Shown: piece by piece, positions 28,731 through 39,099 of the stretch
Numbering within the stretch: the first letter of the stretch is position 1
Layout of the letters: the number at the start of each line of letters is the position of its first letter
Assembly (NCBI GenBank): GCA_039621445.1
Contig: CP154955.1
Coordinates: forward strand, 3,020,017-3,084,016
DNA length: 64,000 bases
Direction: 5' to 3'
DNA from: Euglena gracilis
Lineage: Eukaryota; Euglenida; Euglenophyceae; Euglenales
Notes under the pieces: model-generated
What the model saw: the letters and a program-made list of their open reading frames with translations, nothing else
The model's database searches: none
What the model was told of the DNA's origin: nothing
Translations under genes and position numbers: made by a program

Positions 28731-29565
28731 CCTGCCAAGGTGGTGAGGGGGGAGGGCCTCCCCCCACCCACCTCAATACCGACGGGCTTCGGGGGGGGGG
28801 GGGGCTGTGCACCCGGAGCAGCAGAAACCCACCCCCAGCCCCGGGCGGGCTATCCCGGCACAGCGGCCTGGGCACAGCAAACCGCAGGGAGAGGCGCAGG
28901 GCGGTTATGGCAGAGGCGGGGCCGGGGCGGGACCGCCCGCCACGGGAAGGGCCGGGTCAGGGGGGCCGGCAGGGCAGCTGCACCCCGCCCAGAGATCCAC
29001 GGCGTGACGCGACCCGGGGGGAACTTGTTGCCGGGAACAAGCTTGCCTCAGCATTTTTTTCGGAAGCCCACCCACGCACCCCCCCCCCAGGTCAACCCAC
29101 CCGCCCATCCAAAACCCATCCAAAGTAGGCCCAATACCCTTGGGGGAAAAATACTGAAAAAAATGCCCCATGGCACAGCCCCCCCCCCAAAGGGGGGTTC
29201 CAGCGACCCCACCCCACCCACCCACCCACTCCTGAACCCGACTTGTCAAGCCTTGGACTCCGCGCGGCCACAATCTTCGGCCCTGAAATTCCTGCCTGCC
29301 TGAACTGTCCAATTTCCGCGGGCAGGTTTTGGGCAGGACGGTCTCCTGCTCCCAAAGCATGCACCAGCGAGAAACCATAATCAAACAACATTTCTTTGCT
29401 TCCGCCCTTTCGTGGCGGGCGGGGGCATAGATTCTCTTAACACCTGCAGGACCCCACCCTGGGGGTGGAGTTGGGTTTCAAGAATGGGCGGGTGGGGGGG
29501 TCGCTGGAACCCCCCTTTGGGGGGAGGGCTGTGCCATGCGGCATTCATTCATAGTTTTTTTTTCA
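28731..29565. other. Intronic stretch with a weak exon candidate
   Basis: A minus-strand frame near 28870-29040 reads NKFPPGRVTPWISGRGAAAL with G/C-rich third positions and may be an exon of the same gene as 27.4 kb, but its donor phases do not fit. Otherwise G/C tracts; TGGAACCCCCCTTTGGGGGG occurs twice (29190, 29505) in opposite orientation. Confidence 0.3.
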
Positions 29566-29679
29566 TTGAAGGATTATGCATATAAGATAGAAGTTCGGAA
29601 ATAGGTGACATTTGGGGAAACCGACCAACCACAAGAAAGCCTGCCGATTACGACTGGGCCAACAGGCACCACCATGGAG

Positions 29680-29885
29680 ATCGGCCCCCGCCCCTGGGCA
29701 GGCCGGGGAGGCGGGTGCCGCGCTTGTGGCGGAACGCGTGGACCAGCACCAGCACCGTGCCCGCGACGCCCTTCGGGTGCAGGAGGCGCCGCAGGTCGTC
29801 CACCACCCGGATCGTGTTCCGGCGGGGACCGGCCGGCTCGTTCCCTGGCCCACACGGGACTGTGCCGGGCATCTCGAGCCCCACC
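29680..29885 (-). CDS. Possible exon, upstream part of glycosyltransferase-like gene
   Basis: The minus-strand frame reads PGTVPCGPGNEPAGPRRNTI, RVVDDLRRLLHPKGVAGTVL, VLVHAFRHKRGTRLPG with coding-like third positions. The limits are not fixed: no clear donor in phase with 27527 was found, so another exon may lie between. No domain recognised on its own. Confidence 0.35.
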
Positions 29886-29964
29886 CAGAAGAGAAACCGA
29901 GCATAGCCCTGGGAGGGCCGGGTGGGGGAGGTGGTCGACCATGACCCCCGTGGCACCCGCGCAA

Positions 29965-30880
29965 AGAAAATACCTTCGATGGCTTCGGCGTGGAAGGACA
30001 ATTTTGAGCGAAAAATCGGAGAATATGGGAAGGGGGTGATCGGACACCCCCACCACCAGGATGGGGTTGGGGGGGGGGGGGCAGGGCGTTCCTTAATGGA
30101 GAAAAACACTTCCCGTCCCTGCACAGTCAATGAAAAATTCATAGGAAAAAGGACATATTTTTGGCAAACATGGGTCGACTTTGGGGGAAAAAGTGATTTC
30201 GGGCATCCTTGGACCATTGCCCATCCATTCAAAACGTCAAAAAATGTGTTTTTCGACATTTTGATTTTTGCCCCCATTGGATCCCTGGATCGGCCGTTGG
30301 CTATCCCTTCGGCCTAAGGGCGGTACTTGGCGGTTGTTAAGGAAAAAAAATTCCCATCCCTGATGGGCCGCCCTGGTGGGGGGGGGGGGGGGGCCCCCCC
30401 CCCCCCCAACGCCCATAGGATTGCAGGGATTCCGATGCAGCCCTGGGCAGCCATGATGCCGCGGCACTGGGTATGACGAAGGGCGGATGCCTGTTGCTGA
30501 GCCTTTTAGCTTTGGCCAGCTTCGCACAATACGGCACGACTCCACAGTAAAACCGCCCCCCCCCCCCCGCTCCCAGCCACTTGTCTTCCTATGCACACAA
30601 ATGCCCCCCCCCCAAAGACATTTCCTCCGTTTGTGTGAAATTGGACAACCTGAAAGCTGTTCCTTCTTCCATCAAAAGCTTGATGAAAGGCGGAGGAAGG
30701 AGGTGAAGAGGCAGTGATGTGTGTGACCCGCGGTGAGATATTGCGTCGCAGCGCAAATCAAAATCACAATCATTGGTAATTTTCTTCGCCTTCAAAATTT
30801 TATTCAAGATTTTATCTACCCCCCTCCCAGACCAAATATGGGCTAGGGTGCAGGAGCAAATGCTTAGATGAAGAATCGGC
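29965..30880. other. Repeat-rich stretch with weak coding signals
   Basis: Holds a module GGATGGGG...TCCATCC at 30050-30230, poly-G/poly-C at 30375-30408 and a CCCCATTGGATCCCTGGATC copy of the dispersed module at 30270-30330. A plus-strand frame at 30615-30690 (ISSVCVKLDNLKAVPSSIKS) is weakly exon-like. Confidence 0.35.
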
Positions 30881-30993
30881 CAAATTGTGCATGAATTTTT
30901 CGTTGTCAGCTCTCACCCCAGGCGGGCGGTGGTCCAAATAACAATCTCCCACCCGGTAGGGACCTGTTACCTAATTTTATTTTGTGTTCCCAG

Positions 30994-31126
30994 GAGGACC
31001 ATACATGCAGATACAGAGTTAGGAGACAGGTCCCCGAGCTTTGCGAGCTTGGAACATAAGTTCTTGGGGGTAGAGCAACCACAGACATACGCAGAAATGC
31101 TTTCTGGCTTCTGGCTTGGGGACTGA
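30994..31126 (+). CDS. Possible terminal exon on the plus strand
   Basis: A strong acceptor (TTTTATTTTGTGTTCCCAG) precedes RTIHADTELGDRSPSFASLE, HKFLGVEQPQTYAEMLSGFW and LGD at a stop. The sequence is protein-like. The same frame is open upstream to 30887, so the acceptor may not be used. It lies antiparallel inside a region of minus-strand exons, so it may be a nested gene or a transposon piece. Not recognised. Confidence 0.35.
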
Positions 31127-31590
31127 CCGTAGATTCAGTGACCCCCCCTCGGGCACTTTTTCCCAGGCTCAAACCGACCCACCCACATTCAGGGGGGGGT
31201 TAGTATCTGCAACCACTGCATCTCGTCCAATATTTGCATTCAGTGCATCTTGTACCGGTGTCTTTATCCATTGGCTCCCAACCAAGCCAAAATGACCACA
31301 AAAAGGCCCAAAAAAGCAACCAAAAACGACCTAAGATGGCTTCCAACTGCCCAAAAACGCCAACAATGTCCACAAAGCATTGTAAAAAAAAATCCCAAAA
31401 TCACCAAAATGGCATAAAATGGCTAAACATACCATAAATATGCTCATATTGACCAAAATTAGTCCAAAAAAAAATGCCCCAAAGAATGCAAAATAGCCAC
31501 CAAAATAGCGAAATTAATCCAAAATGACCAAGATGGGTGTAAAAATGGAGAAATTATCCTAAAAATGGTATAATTCAGAAAATATACAAA
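31127..31590. other. A-rich noncoding stretch
   Basis: 31280-31580 is dense in CCAAAA(T)G repeats (AAATGGC, AAATGACC). No gene seen. Confidence 0.4.
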
Positions 31591-31591
31591 A

Positions 31592-31712
31592 AAAAGCCAG
31601 CATCGCCCAGAATCGCCCAGCATCGCCTTGCATCGCCCAGCATCGGAACCCCACATCTCACATCTGGTCTCCAAGAGTCCAGCATCGCCCAGCATCGCCT
31701 AGCATCATCAGA
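31592..31712. repeat. CAGCATCGCC minisatellite
   Basis: Units of 10-11 bp (CAGCATCGCC, CAGAATCGCC, TTGCATCGCC) occur five times at 31598-31645 and again at 31679-31710, separated by a unique 35-bp piece. Translation gives MLGDAGRC-type repeats on the minus strand, an artefact. Confidence 0.8.
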
Positions 31713-31850
31713 GGTGCTTGCTTGGGGGGTCCAGAGACCCCAACCCACCTACCCTCGAACACCCCGGGGGGGGGGGTCACACAGGTGTAAATGAATCGAC
31801 TGGGTGGCAAGGGGGAGGGTCCAGCGCCAGACCCCCACCCGCCCACCCAC

Positions 31851-31991
31851 TCTCGAAAATCCCCGTGCCAGAGGGTCCCCGGACATAGTTGATGTCCCAC
31901 GGGCGGAGGCCCACGCGGCAGGCGGCCGCCAACAGGTCACTGGGCAGCCCCGCCCCGGACACGTTGAACTTGCCCCGGGGCCAGAGCCAGT
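31851..31991 (-). CDS. Possible internal exon, unidentified
   Basis: Acceptor-like CGCCTGAG and donor TTCGAGA before GTGGGTGG. Reads WLWPRGKFNVSGAGLPSDLL, AAACRVGLRPWDINYVRGPS with strongly G/C-rich third positions. It starts with two bases of a split codon and ends with one, the latter matching the AC start of the exon at 27527, so it may be the exon directly before it. Not recognised. Confidence 0.4.
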
Positions 31992-32099
31992 CTCAGGCGG
32001 GTGGGCCCAACGGCGCTCAATGCCCCGATGCCAACGGACACCCGGCGGGGCAACTTGGTCAAAAAAAGCCACGCACCGCAATCCGTGGGAAACAGGCTT

Positions 32100-33000
32100 C
32101 TTTTTAAGACCCCAGGTCCCCCCGCACCCACCCAGCACCCCACCCCCCAGGGGTCAGGCTGTTTTTTACCAACCCCGGGGGAGGGGGGGGGTCCGGAGTG
32201 CCTTGGGGTGCCTGCCCAGGCAGGCACTACCTCCCCCCCGGGGGGGGTCGGATTTCGGCCTGTGCCCAGGCACATTCCTTCGAAAATAGGCCATTTTTGG
32301 CTCCCCGGCGCCTTTGGCGCTGGGTTTGTGCTAGGGCACTTTTGGCCGTGTGCCCCCCCCCCGGGGGGGTCAGATCGGGAGTGCCTTGGAGTGCCTGCCA
32401 GGGCAGGCACCCCCCCCCCGGGGGTGGGGTCGGCACCCGACTAAAATACGGCCTGCCAGGGGTCTGGCACTCCACTCTCCCCTCCAGGGGAATGGGGTCT
32501 TCCGGGGGTCTTCTGACTTGAAAAGAAGTGTGGCTGGAAAGCGTTCCTGTCCCGGTCAAGCCACGGCCAGGGGGGCGTTCATACCTGGCTGGGTTGGACC
32601 GGAGCGCGCACGGACCTCGGCCGTTCTGTTCACCGCCCCACCCAATGCGCTCTCGGATCCTTCATTTCTCAGGGTTTCTTTCCCTCGCTGGCGGGAAAAG
32701 GGCTGGGGGGCGCGGCAGGGAAGGGCCGGGAAAGGCGGGCCCTGCCCCCACGCCGATGCGGATGTCAAAGCTGTGGCGCAGGACCCGACCGCCGCCTTTT
32801 CATGGGGGGGAGGGGGGAGCAGATGTGGTTTGGAACTGGGTGGGGCACGCTTTGTTCCACAGTCTCTGGACGGGGAGGGGGAGGTTGCCCGGACCACACT
32901 TTTATCTCTGCTTCCTTTGCATGGTGCTCAGGGCCTTGCTGCCATGACGAGGCGCGTTTAGCGACTCTGCTCAGGGTTTTGGCCGTCTCCGGTCCCAATC
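32100..33000. other. GC-rich stretch with ambiguous coding signals
   Basis: 32170-32470 repeats a module GGAGTGCCTTGG(G/A)GTGCCTGCC...GGGCAGGCAC with CCCCCCGGGGGGG hairpins. 32700-32800 on the minus strand reads RVLRHSFDIRIGVGAGPAFP in one frame, possibly coding. Between the exon groups at 33.2 and 31.9 kb. Confidence 0.3.
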
Positions 33001-33043
33001 CGCCCCTTGTCCCCATCGCGAAGGGGGTAAATCCCCAACCCGC
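32895..33043 (-). CDS. Possible exon, uncertain
   Basis: Behind CATGCAGCCAG the minus strand reads AGWGFTPFAMGTRGGLGPET-AKTLSRVAKRASSWQQG up to a donor-like AAA before GTGTGG (about 32897). It is phase 0 at both ends and could follow the exon at 33201. The FTPFAMGTRGGLGPE beginning is also like the end of non-LTR retrotransposon reverse transcriptases, so it may instead be a LINE fragment. Confidence 0.3.
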
Positions 33044-33200
33044 CTGGCTGCATGGGACGTGGTATTTTTGTTTCTTGGCATGAACAAAACGCACAGGAAG
33101 CAACGAGTACAGGAAAAAAGCGGGGGGAATTTATGGGAGGATCGGGGTGGTTTCCACATTATTGCGTCCCCCGTAACCTTTGCCCAGACTGTAAGCTCAC

Positions 33201-33317
33201 ATGGTCCGTAGGGTCCTGGGAGCGGTCCTCAGGCGGGGAGGCGAAGAACTGCCGCACAAACCGATTGTGAGAGATGAGGCCAGAGGTCTTGCTGGAACCG
33301 TGGGAGTATGGAGGTTT
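33201..33317 (-). CDS. Exon 4 of an unidentified minus-strand gene
   Basis: Acceptor TTCTAAAACAG, donor CCAT before GTGAGC (consensus). 39 codons, phase 0 at both ends: KPPYSHGSSKTSGLISHNRF, VRQFFASPPEDRSQDPTDH. Third positions are mostly C or G; the two alternative frames are worse. Follows the exon at 33458-33565 after a 140-bp intron. Confidence 0.45.
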
Positions 33318-33457
33318 CTGTTTTAGAATCACGGATTTTGAAAATGATTTGCGGCGACATCTCAAAAAAAGATTCCCCTTTCCAATTCCTCTCCCCACCC
33401 ACCAATCGCAAAAAACGCAGACCTCTGGATGAGACGTACCCGCCGCTCACGCATCAC

Positions 33458-33565
33458 CGGGGTCAGGTCGATGTACGCAGACATCGGCCGGGGGGAGCTG
33501 ACCAACGGGGAGCCAACCCAATTCGGAATAAAGTGGACAGGTGCTGGATGCAGCGGACACTCCAG
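33458..33565 (-). CDS. Exon 3 of an unidentified minus-strand gene
   Basis: Acceptor GTTCACTGTTCAG, donor ACCCCG before GTGATG (a stronger GTGAGC donor lies 7 bp on but would change frame). 36 codons, phase 0: LECPLHPAPVHFIPNWVGSP, LVSSPRPMSAYIDLTP. A different frame contains HCSAG, which is not a phosphatase site. Confidence 0.45.
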
Positions 33566-34109
33566 CTGAACAGTGAACAATCGCCTTCACACCTGAGCAA
33601 GTGGGGGTGGTTTTCGCTTCGAGAAAGGCAAAACAAAAACAAAAAAATCTCAATTTCAAGCATAATGGAAGTCCGGTGACAAACCCAAAGACCCCCTTTT
33701 TCTTTCACAATCTAGGGGAACGTTTTAATTAGAAAAATAATAGTAAAAATAGTAGTGGTAATAAGAATGCAATATTGACAAGGAATATATGGTCACAAGA
33801 ATACAACACCGACAAGGAACACAGTCACAAGGAAAGATTAATCCAGTTATTGGGAGATTTCACAAAAAAGTCGAAATTCATTTTTCAAAGTGAAATGAAG
33901 CAATTTGTTGCCTGGGGGAAAGAAAGACGCAAAAAAACCCACAAAGATTCGAAAATGTGTTTGCCTTGTGTGTCTGGGCCCAACACACTGTTGACAAACA
34001 AAACCACAAAAACGTTTCTTTATTGTTTCGGTCTGAGCCGACAAGACAAAGCGGGGTCGCAAAGCGGCAGTTATGGACGCCCAATTATTCCCGGGTTCGG
34101 ATTGGCTAC

Positions 34110-34260
34110 CCGTGGCGGGTGTGTGGCGCTCGCTGCGGCCGGCTCGACCAAAATCGCCAGCGACGGGGGACCCAGAACAGGGCACGATGGCTCCGTCGGC
34201 CACGCACGGCTGCCATCAGTGTGGCGGTGGACCACCTGGATGACCCCCCAGGCGCTTGGC
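34110..34260 (-). CDS. Exon 2 of an unidentified minus-strand gene
   Basis: Acceptor TGCAATCGTGGCCCAG, donor CCACGG before GTAGCC. It reads PSAWGVIQVVHRHTDGSRAW, PTEPSCPVLGPPSLAILVEP, AAASATHPPR. One leading base completes the split leucine codon of the previous exon (35187-35250); the end is phase 0 for 33565. Intron sizes about 930 and 540 bp. Confidence 0.5.
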
Positions 34261-34738
34261 CTGGGCCACGATTGCAGGTAAGGCCGGGGGCGGGGGGGGG
34301 GGCAATTTGCGTGCTAAGAACTTTGACGGGCCATGAGAGAGAAATAGGCCAAAAAGCCTGTAAATGGGACAAGTCAAGGCCGAAGGCCAAATACAGGGGA
34401 CCAAGTTTGTGTTTAAGAAGGAGCCCAAGTGCCTAGGGGGGGGGGGAATGCCCAGGGGGAACCTACATACACTCTGAGGTACCCCCTCAGTTTGACAAGG
34501 ATTAAAATAAAAGTCAAGGAGTCCAACCAGACATAAAACCAAAACATACTTTCGATTTGGTTTTGACAATAAATGACTTTGGTTTGTGTTGCTTGACACT
34601 GTGGCCGGGCTCGCTATTTTTAAGGCTCCTAAAAAAAAAACTTTGCAAACCGCCTTAGATTTTTTGGGCCAAAACGCCTTTGAAACTCTTTTTTAAAAGA
34701 AAAACTTAAACCACTTAAAAAAAAATTCGACTGGCACA
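34261..34738. other. Intronic stretch
   Basis: Poly-G at 34290-34302 and 34436-34447, otherwise AT-rich. No gene seen. Confidence 0.4.
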
Positions 34739-34739
34739 T

Positions 34740-35040
34740 TTTCCCCCAATCGAGCAAAATGGACACCTACCCACCCAAAAATGCCCAAATTTTCCCTTCC
34801 GGCGCTTTGCGCCGAAAATTTTGGGCAATTTTGACAATTTTTTTGTCCAAAAAGTGTCAAAAATGGAAGTTTGGCCAAATTTTTGGCTTCTGGCATCGCT
34901 GGAACGCATTGTCCATCCACCCAAATTTTAAAAATGGGACCTTCCACTTTTGGATATTGGACCTCGTTCGACGCCAGGATGGCCCGCCCTTGGACCGCCC
35001 TCAGAAAATAAAGCCTTAAAAAATCTGAAAACACCCGCAA
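34740..35040. repeat. Dispersed repeat with GCATTGTCCATCCA and CCTCGTTCGACGCC modules
   Basis: In order: CTACCCACCCAAAAATGCCC, a CCGGCGCTTTGCGCCGAAAA hairpin, TTTGACAATTTTTTTGTCC, GGCATCGCTGGAACGCATTGTCC, GACCTCGTTCGACGCCAGGATGG and GGACCGCCCTCAGAAAATAAAGCC. Related pieces lie at 27540-27710, 30210-30330, 40860-41110, 54660-54940 and 57910-58030. None is coding. Confidence 0.6.
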
Positions 35041-35186
35041 AAAAACCTGTAAGAACCTTAAAAATGCCTTAAAAATTCATTTTTTGGGGAAATTCCCACT
35101 TTAAAAACAATTCCTCCCGTGCCGTCCATTTGCAAAGAAGCCTATCTGTCGTAGTCACAAGCCATATGGAGCAGATGGGTACTCAC

Positions 35187-35250
35187 AACCCTCGCCACAC
35201 TGCCCCCACCAGCGTCATGTAGAACTGCTGCGCCAGCACAATCCACTCTG
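35187..35250 (-). CDS. Exon 1 (of those found) of an unidentified minus-strand gene
   Basis: Acceptor CGTGGCCTAG, donor GGGTT before GTGAGT (perfect consensus). Reads EWIVLAQQFYMTLVGAVWRG with a split leucine. It begins with two bases of a split codon, so an exon ending with one base precedes it. A hydrophobic, aromatic helix. Four exons from here to 33201 join in phase, giving about 145 residues with no family I recognise. Confidence 0.5.
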
Positions 35251-35349
35251 CTAGGCCACGGAGCCCACCACAGGCTTTGGCGCAACATCGTGATGCGGAT
35301 TTGGGGCCCCGCAGGCTTCACATGAACGTTTCCACCTCCAGGCCAGCAG

Positions 35350-35467
35350 TTTACTTATATGCATATGCATATGTCTATGTACATGTACATGTGTATGCGG
35401 ATGTAGATGTAGATGTATATGTATATGCATATGTACATGTGCGTGTACGTGCACATGTACGTGTACG

Positions 35468-35554
<87 letters not shown>

Positions 35555-35555
35555 G

Positions 35556-35603
<48 letters not shown>

Positions 35604-35765
35604 AATGTATGTGTACATGTATATGTATGTGTATATGCATATGTATATGTATATGTATATACACATGTTTATGTAGATGTACATGTAGATGTAGATGTAT
35701 ATGTATATGCACATGTATATGTATATGTACATGTATGTGTGAATGTATGTGGAAATGGATGCACA
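35350..35765. repeat. TATATG hexamer microsatellite
   Basis: About 400 bp of TATATG and close variants (TGTACA, TAGATG, GTGTAC), purest from 35466 to 35605. The long YMYMYM and HIHIHI frames are artefacts. Confidence 0.95.
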
Positions 35766-36225
35766 TGGAGACGCCCACCCTGCAGTGCCGGCACTGTGTG
35801 GCACCGCGTGGCACTGCAGGTCGTTTAACCCGCATCCAAGTGCATTCAATGATATACTGCCATGCAGGCATTTTTTGGCCATTGTTCGACATTTCTCGCC
35901 AGAAGTGGCCCAAAAAGGCTAAAAAATTTACTAAACCACCAGAATTGCCCTTGATGGCCCGGAAGAAAGCCAATGATGCAAAAACAAGTGGTTTAACAGC
36001 CTGCAGTGCCACACAGTGCACGCAGTGCCATGCGGTGCAACGCAGTTTCATGCAGTGCCCACGCAGTGCCACGCGCAGTGCCATGCGGTGCTGTGCGGGG
36101 GGCATCCCCTGTGTGTGAAAATATAATACAAAAACGTTTTTGCATGACGCACAGTGACTCAATGATGCACACCGAACATGCATATGCATAGGCATAGGCA
36201 TAGGCATATGCATGTGCCCATACAT
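35766..36225. other. Noncoding stretch with GCAGTGCCA repeats
   Basis: 35780-35820 and 35998-36100 carry repeats of GCAGTGCCA(T/C)GC; 36184-36208 is CATAGG repeats. A phenylalanine/lysine frame is not convincing. No gene seen. Confidence 0.45.
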
Positions 36226-36231
36226 TTAGGT

Positions 36232-36400
36232 GGCTGGGTCAACCTCTCGGAGAAAGATGCGGGTGCAGGCGTGAGCAGGATCGAGTGTGCTGCTGGAACA
36301 CTCGTGCGTCACTGGGGGCTGTGGGCCAAGGCCGGGGCAGCCCCCCATCCCCTCCTCCGCGTCCGTGACCAGCAGGTACTTGGGCCGCGCCGTCAGCAGC
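36232..36400 (-). CDS. Possible 5' exon of a minus-strand gene
   Basis: The minus strand reads ARPKYLLVTDAEEGMGGCPG with coding-like third positions. A KYLLVTDAEEGMGG strand-turn resembles the start of many sugar-nucleotide-dependent glycosyltransferases, which would suit the genes downstream, but this is inference. Limits uncertain (donor options before GTGACG at 36329 or GTTGAC at 36240). Confidence 0.3.
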
Positions 36401-37179
36401 GCCGGGCGGGGTGGGACAGACCGGCGGGGATGTGCCACCAATGCCAGCCCCCCCCCCCCCCGGGTTCTTGGGTGGGGTGCTCACCACACACCACATTGGG
36501 CCAGAAGCGAAGTTGGCACCAGCCATAAACAGACAAGAAGCCTTGACGCATTACCCCCCCCAAATGACCTGCGGGGCCCTTGCTCCTGGCAGTGGCCGAG
36601 TAACTTGGCGGGGGAAAAAGGGGCAAAAAAAGATGGTTCCAGTAACTTGGTACCCCCCCTTTAGGCAAAATTCCTTTACGGCGCTGAAAAAAGGGTCCAA
36701 ATAACCTGGCAGGGGGGGCAGAGCCAAAAATTGGTTCCAATACCTGGCACCCCGCCAGGTTATTTTGGGGGGGGGGGGTAAGAAGTCCTTGAGGCGGGCA
36801 ACAATGGAAAACAACGCTTGGGGGCCAATCTAAGGCAGCCACATTCGCCGTCAAGAATTTCGTGCGGACCAAACCACAAAATAGGCCAAAAAACCCCCCA
36901 AAAATGGGCAAAAGACCAACTGTATGGGGCCAAATTTGCATGGAAGGAGGAGGGAGCCAAGCTTGTAAGGAGGGAGGGGAGGAGGTTCCCACCCCTCCGG
37001 GGAAGTTTGCTTCAGTCGAATGGGTGAGCACAGAAGGGGAGGCCAACTCGCCACAAGGCGCTCTGAAAAAAAAGGGAGTCCGCCATCAGGGGGGCGGTTG
37101 GCCAGTGACAAAATGACCGTATGACCCGGAGGCCGATTCCAACGACAATTATATCTAATATTATCTGTATTATTATTTC
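36401..37179. other. Noncoding repeats
   Basis: C/G tracts and a foldback around AACTTGGTACCCCCC / CCAGGTTATTTTGGGG (36640-36780), where TTCCAGTAACTTGG and CCAATACCTGGCACC recur. No gene seen. Confidence 0.4.
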
Positions 37180-37575
37180 TATTAAAACCCCCCCAAATAA
37201 TACCCCCCGGGATATTATTTTTTCGCCCGAAGTCCCAGCCCGAGGGAGGGGGGCGGTATTATTTGGTGGGGGGTAGTATTTTTCAAAAATTTTCGAAATT
37301 TTTCGAAGTCGCGTAGAAGCCAAAAAAGCGCCAAAAACCCCCGTTGGGGTCATTTTTTTTTTGGACTTTCTTTTGCAATTTACCATTTTTTGGAGGTCAG
37401 ATGATCCAGAAAAATCGATTTTTTTCGTAATTTGTTGTCAGAAACTGTGATTTTTTCAGGTCAAAATCCAGGCCTTCAGCCCGAAACCGGGGGGGGGGTA
37501 TTATTTTGGCGGTATTATATTTGGGGAGGGTATTATTTGGGGGGGGTATTATTTGGGGGGAGGGTTTATTATATC
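37180..37575. mobile_element. MITE-like foldback with AATAATACCCCCC ends
   Basis: Left end ATTAAAACCCCCCCAAATAATACC and right end GGTATTATTTGGGGGGAGGGTTTATTA pair. Inside, CAATTTACCATTTTTTGGAGGTC, AGATGATCCAGAAAAATCGA and TAATTTGTTGTCAGA are the reverse complement of 24.36-24.44 kb. Extra ATAATACCCCCC modules repeat near both ends. Confidence 0.6.
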
Positions 37576-38337
37576 AATCAAGACCGAAAACGTACCAGGT
37601 ACAAATTTGTTCGGAACTTTTTTTTTGGAAAATATGTTGGGTTTCATGCATTTCTTATGGTTTCTGGGAAGAAAATTTGCGAAAAAATCTGCAATTTGCA
37701 GATTTTTTCAGGTCAGGCCTACTCCCCCAGGGGAAGGGGAGGGGATGTTGATGCCCCTTTCCCATTTGCCCGCCATTCAATACAATGCGAAAAAAGTGAA
37801 ACAGAAGAAGACCCAAACGCAGGGAGACGTTCGCATCCAACATCTGCAATTTTTCGGGCTCATCAATTGCATTGTCTGTGGTGTTTAATTGAAGGGGAAA
37901 AAATGCCAAACTCACACACACATATGTGCGTGCACAGACACAAGCGAATGCGCACAAACTGGAACGCCTTGAATGGCAGTGCTGGGCGATGGCAACACAC
38001 ACTTCGCGCTGGAGTTCTGAACCAGCAGGATGGGCCGCCCCGGCAGCGGCACAGAAGGCACAGAAAGGCGCGGTGAGGGCCCCCCGGCAGAGTAGTGTCC
38101 TCCCCAGGGAAGATGCTTCCGAGAACGTTGGCTGGCTGTTTGCAAAAGGCTTCCTTCTGAAGGCGTGAGCCCCCTCCCCACCTATAGTGCGGGACCCCTG
38201 GTGGGGGACCCCCAAAAAATGAGCCATCTGAAAGCATTTTCCGGGGGAAAAAAATGGTTTGTATTGATTCATGGTTGAGTTCGGACCTCGACAGGGGGGG
38301 GGTCCCCCGGTGCCTGGGCTCCCCATCAAAATTTCGT
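37576..38337. other. Unassigned stretch
   Basis: A GC-balanced segment (37950-38110) is open in several frames on both strands, for example LERLEWQCWAMATHTSRWSS on plus; strand and frame cannot be decided. The rest is intron-like. Confidence 0.3.
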
Positions 38338-38570
38338 TAAACCCCCCCAATAGAAGCACGGGGCCGCTACAAGCGCAGGGTCCAAATAAAAGCGCACCCC
38401 CCGCCGCCGAAGGCGGCGGTCCGCTACAAGCGCACCCCCGATTTTGATGGGATTTCTAAAGGAAATCAACGAAAACTGCCCAGGTAGGGTCCAAATAGAA
38501 GCGCACCCCCCGCTGCCGGAGGCGGCGATCCCCTATAAGCGCACCCGTGCTTCTATTAGGGGGGGGGTTA
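38338..38570. mobile_element. MITE with AACCCCCCCAATAGAAGCACGGG ends
   Basis: The 23-bp left end and the right end CCCGTGCTTCTATTAGGGGGGGGGTT are inverted repeats. The interior holds two direct copies of a module GTCCAAATA(A/G)AAGCGCACCCCCCGC followed by a GCCG-AGGCGGCG hairpin and CTA(C/T)AAGCGCACCC. No coding sequence. Confidence 0.75.
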
Positions 38571-39070
38571 GTCCAGACCCCGGACCCTCCCTCCCCCCTC
38601 AAACTCGACCGGCCCGGTTGAGTTCGCAAATGAGTATGTTTGAACCCACGCACAGATGGCATGCATTCTGTCGCTGCACTGGATTCGCTATGCAAGTGCA
38701 AGACACAAGTCGAAAGCCAAACGTCATGTGTTCGTGGTGGTTCACATAGACGACAAGAACACCTCTTGGCCCTCGGAACCCGTACACAAACCATGGGCAG
38801 CCGCCCCCGCCCCCCAACTCTCCCACGAATCCTGCCCCAGACCCCAACCACCCACCCACCCCTAACTCCCTTGGGGTCCCCTTGGGGTCCGACATTTGAG
38901 AAAAAACACGTTCGCAATCTACGTTCTGAAGCACGGAGGCGAAGTAAGACAAAAAAATGGAAGCACGGTGCATCTATGAGGCCTGATACCCTCTAGGAGG
39001 CCTGACCACCACGGCGTCATAAGCACCCCCACGTAATCCAAAGGGGGTCGAGGCAGTTGTTGAAAATTTA
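38571..39070. other. Unassigned stretch
   Basis: 38620-38790 is GC-balanced and open on both strands (plus: SARHKSKAKRHVFVVVHIDD), but without decisive splice motifs. 38790-38880 is proline/C-rich. No gene called. Confidence 0.3.
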
Positions 39071-39099
39071 GTGGGAGTTTGTGGAGGTCCCTTGGAAGA

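Noticed and set aside
33447-33660. VHCSAG resembling a tyrosine phosphatase active site
   Set aside because: The arginine of HC-x5-R is missing, the rest of the domain is absent, and another frame has better coding signal.
35250-36225. 324-codon HIHIHI frame
   Set aside because: Translation of the TATATG array; no start context or conserved domain.
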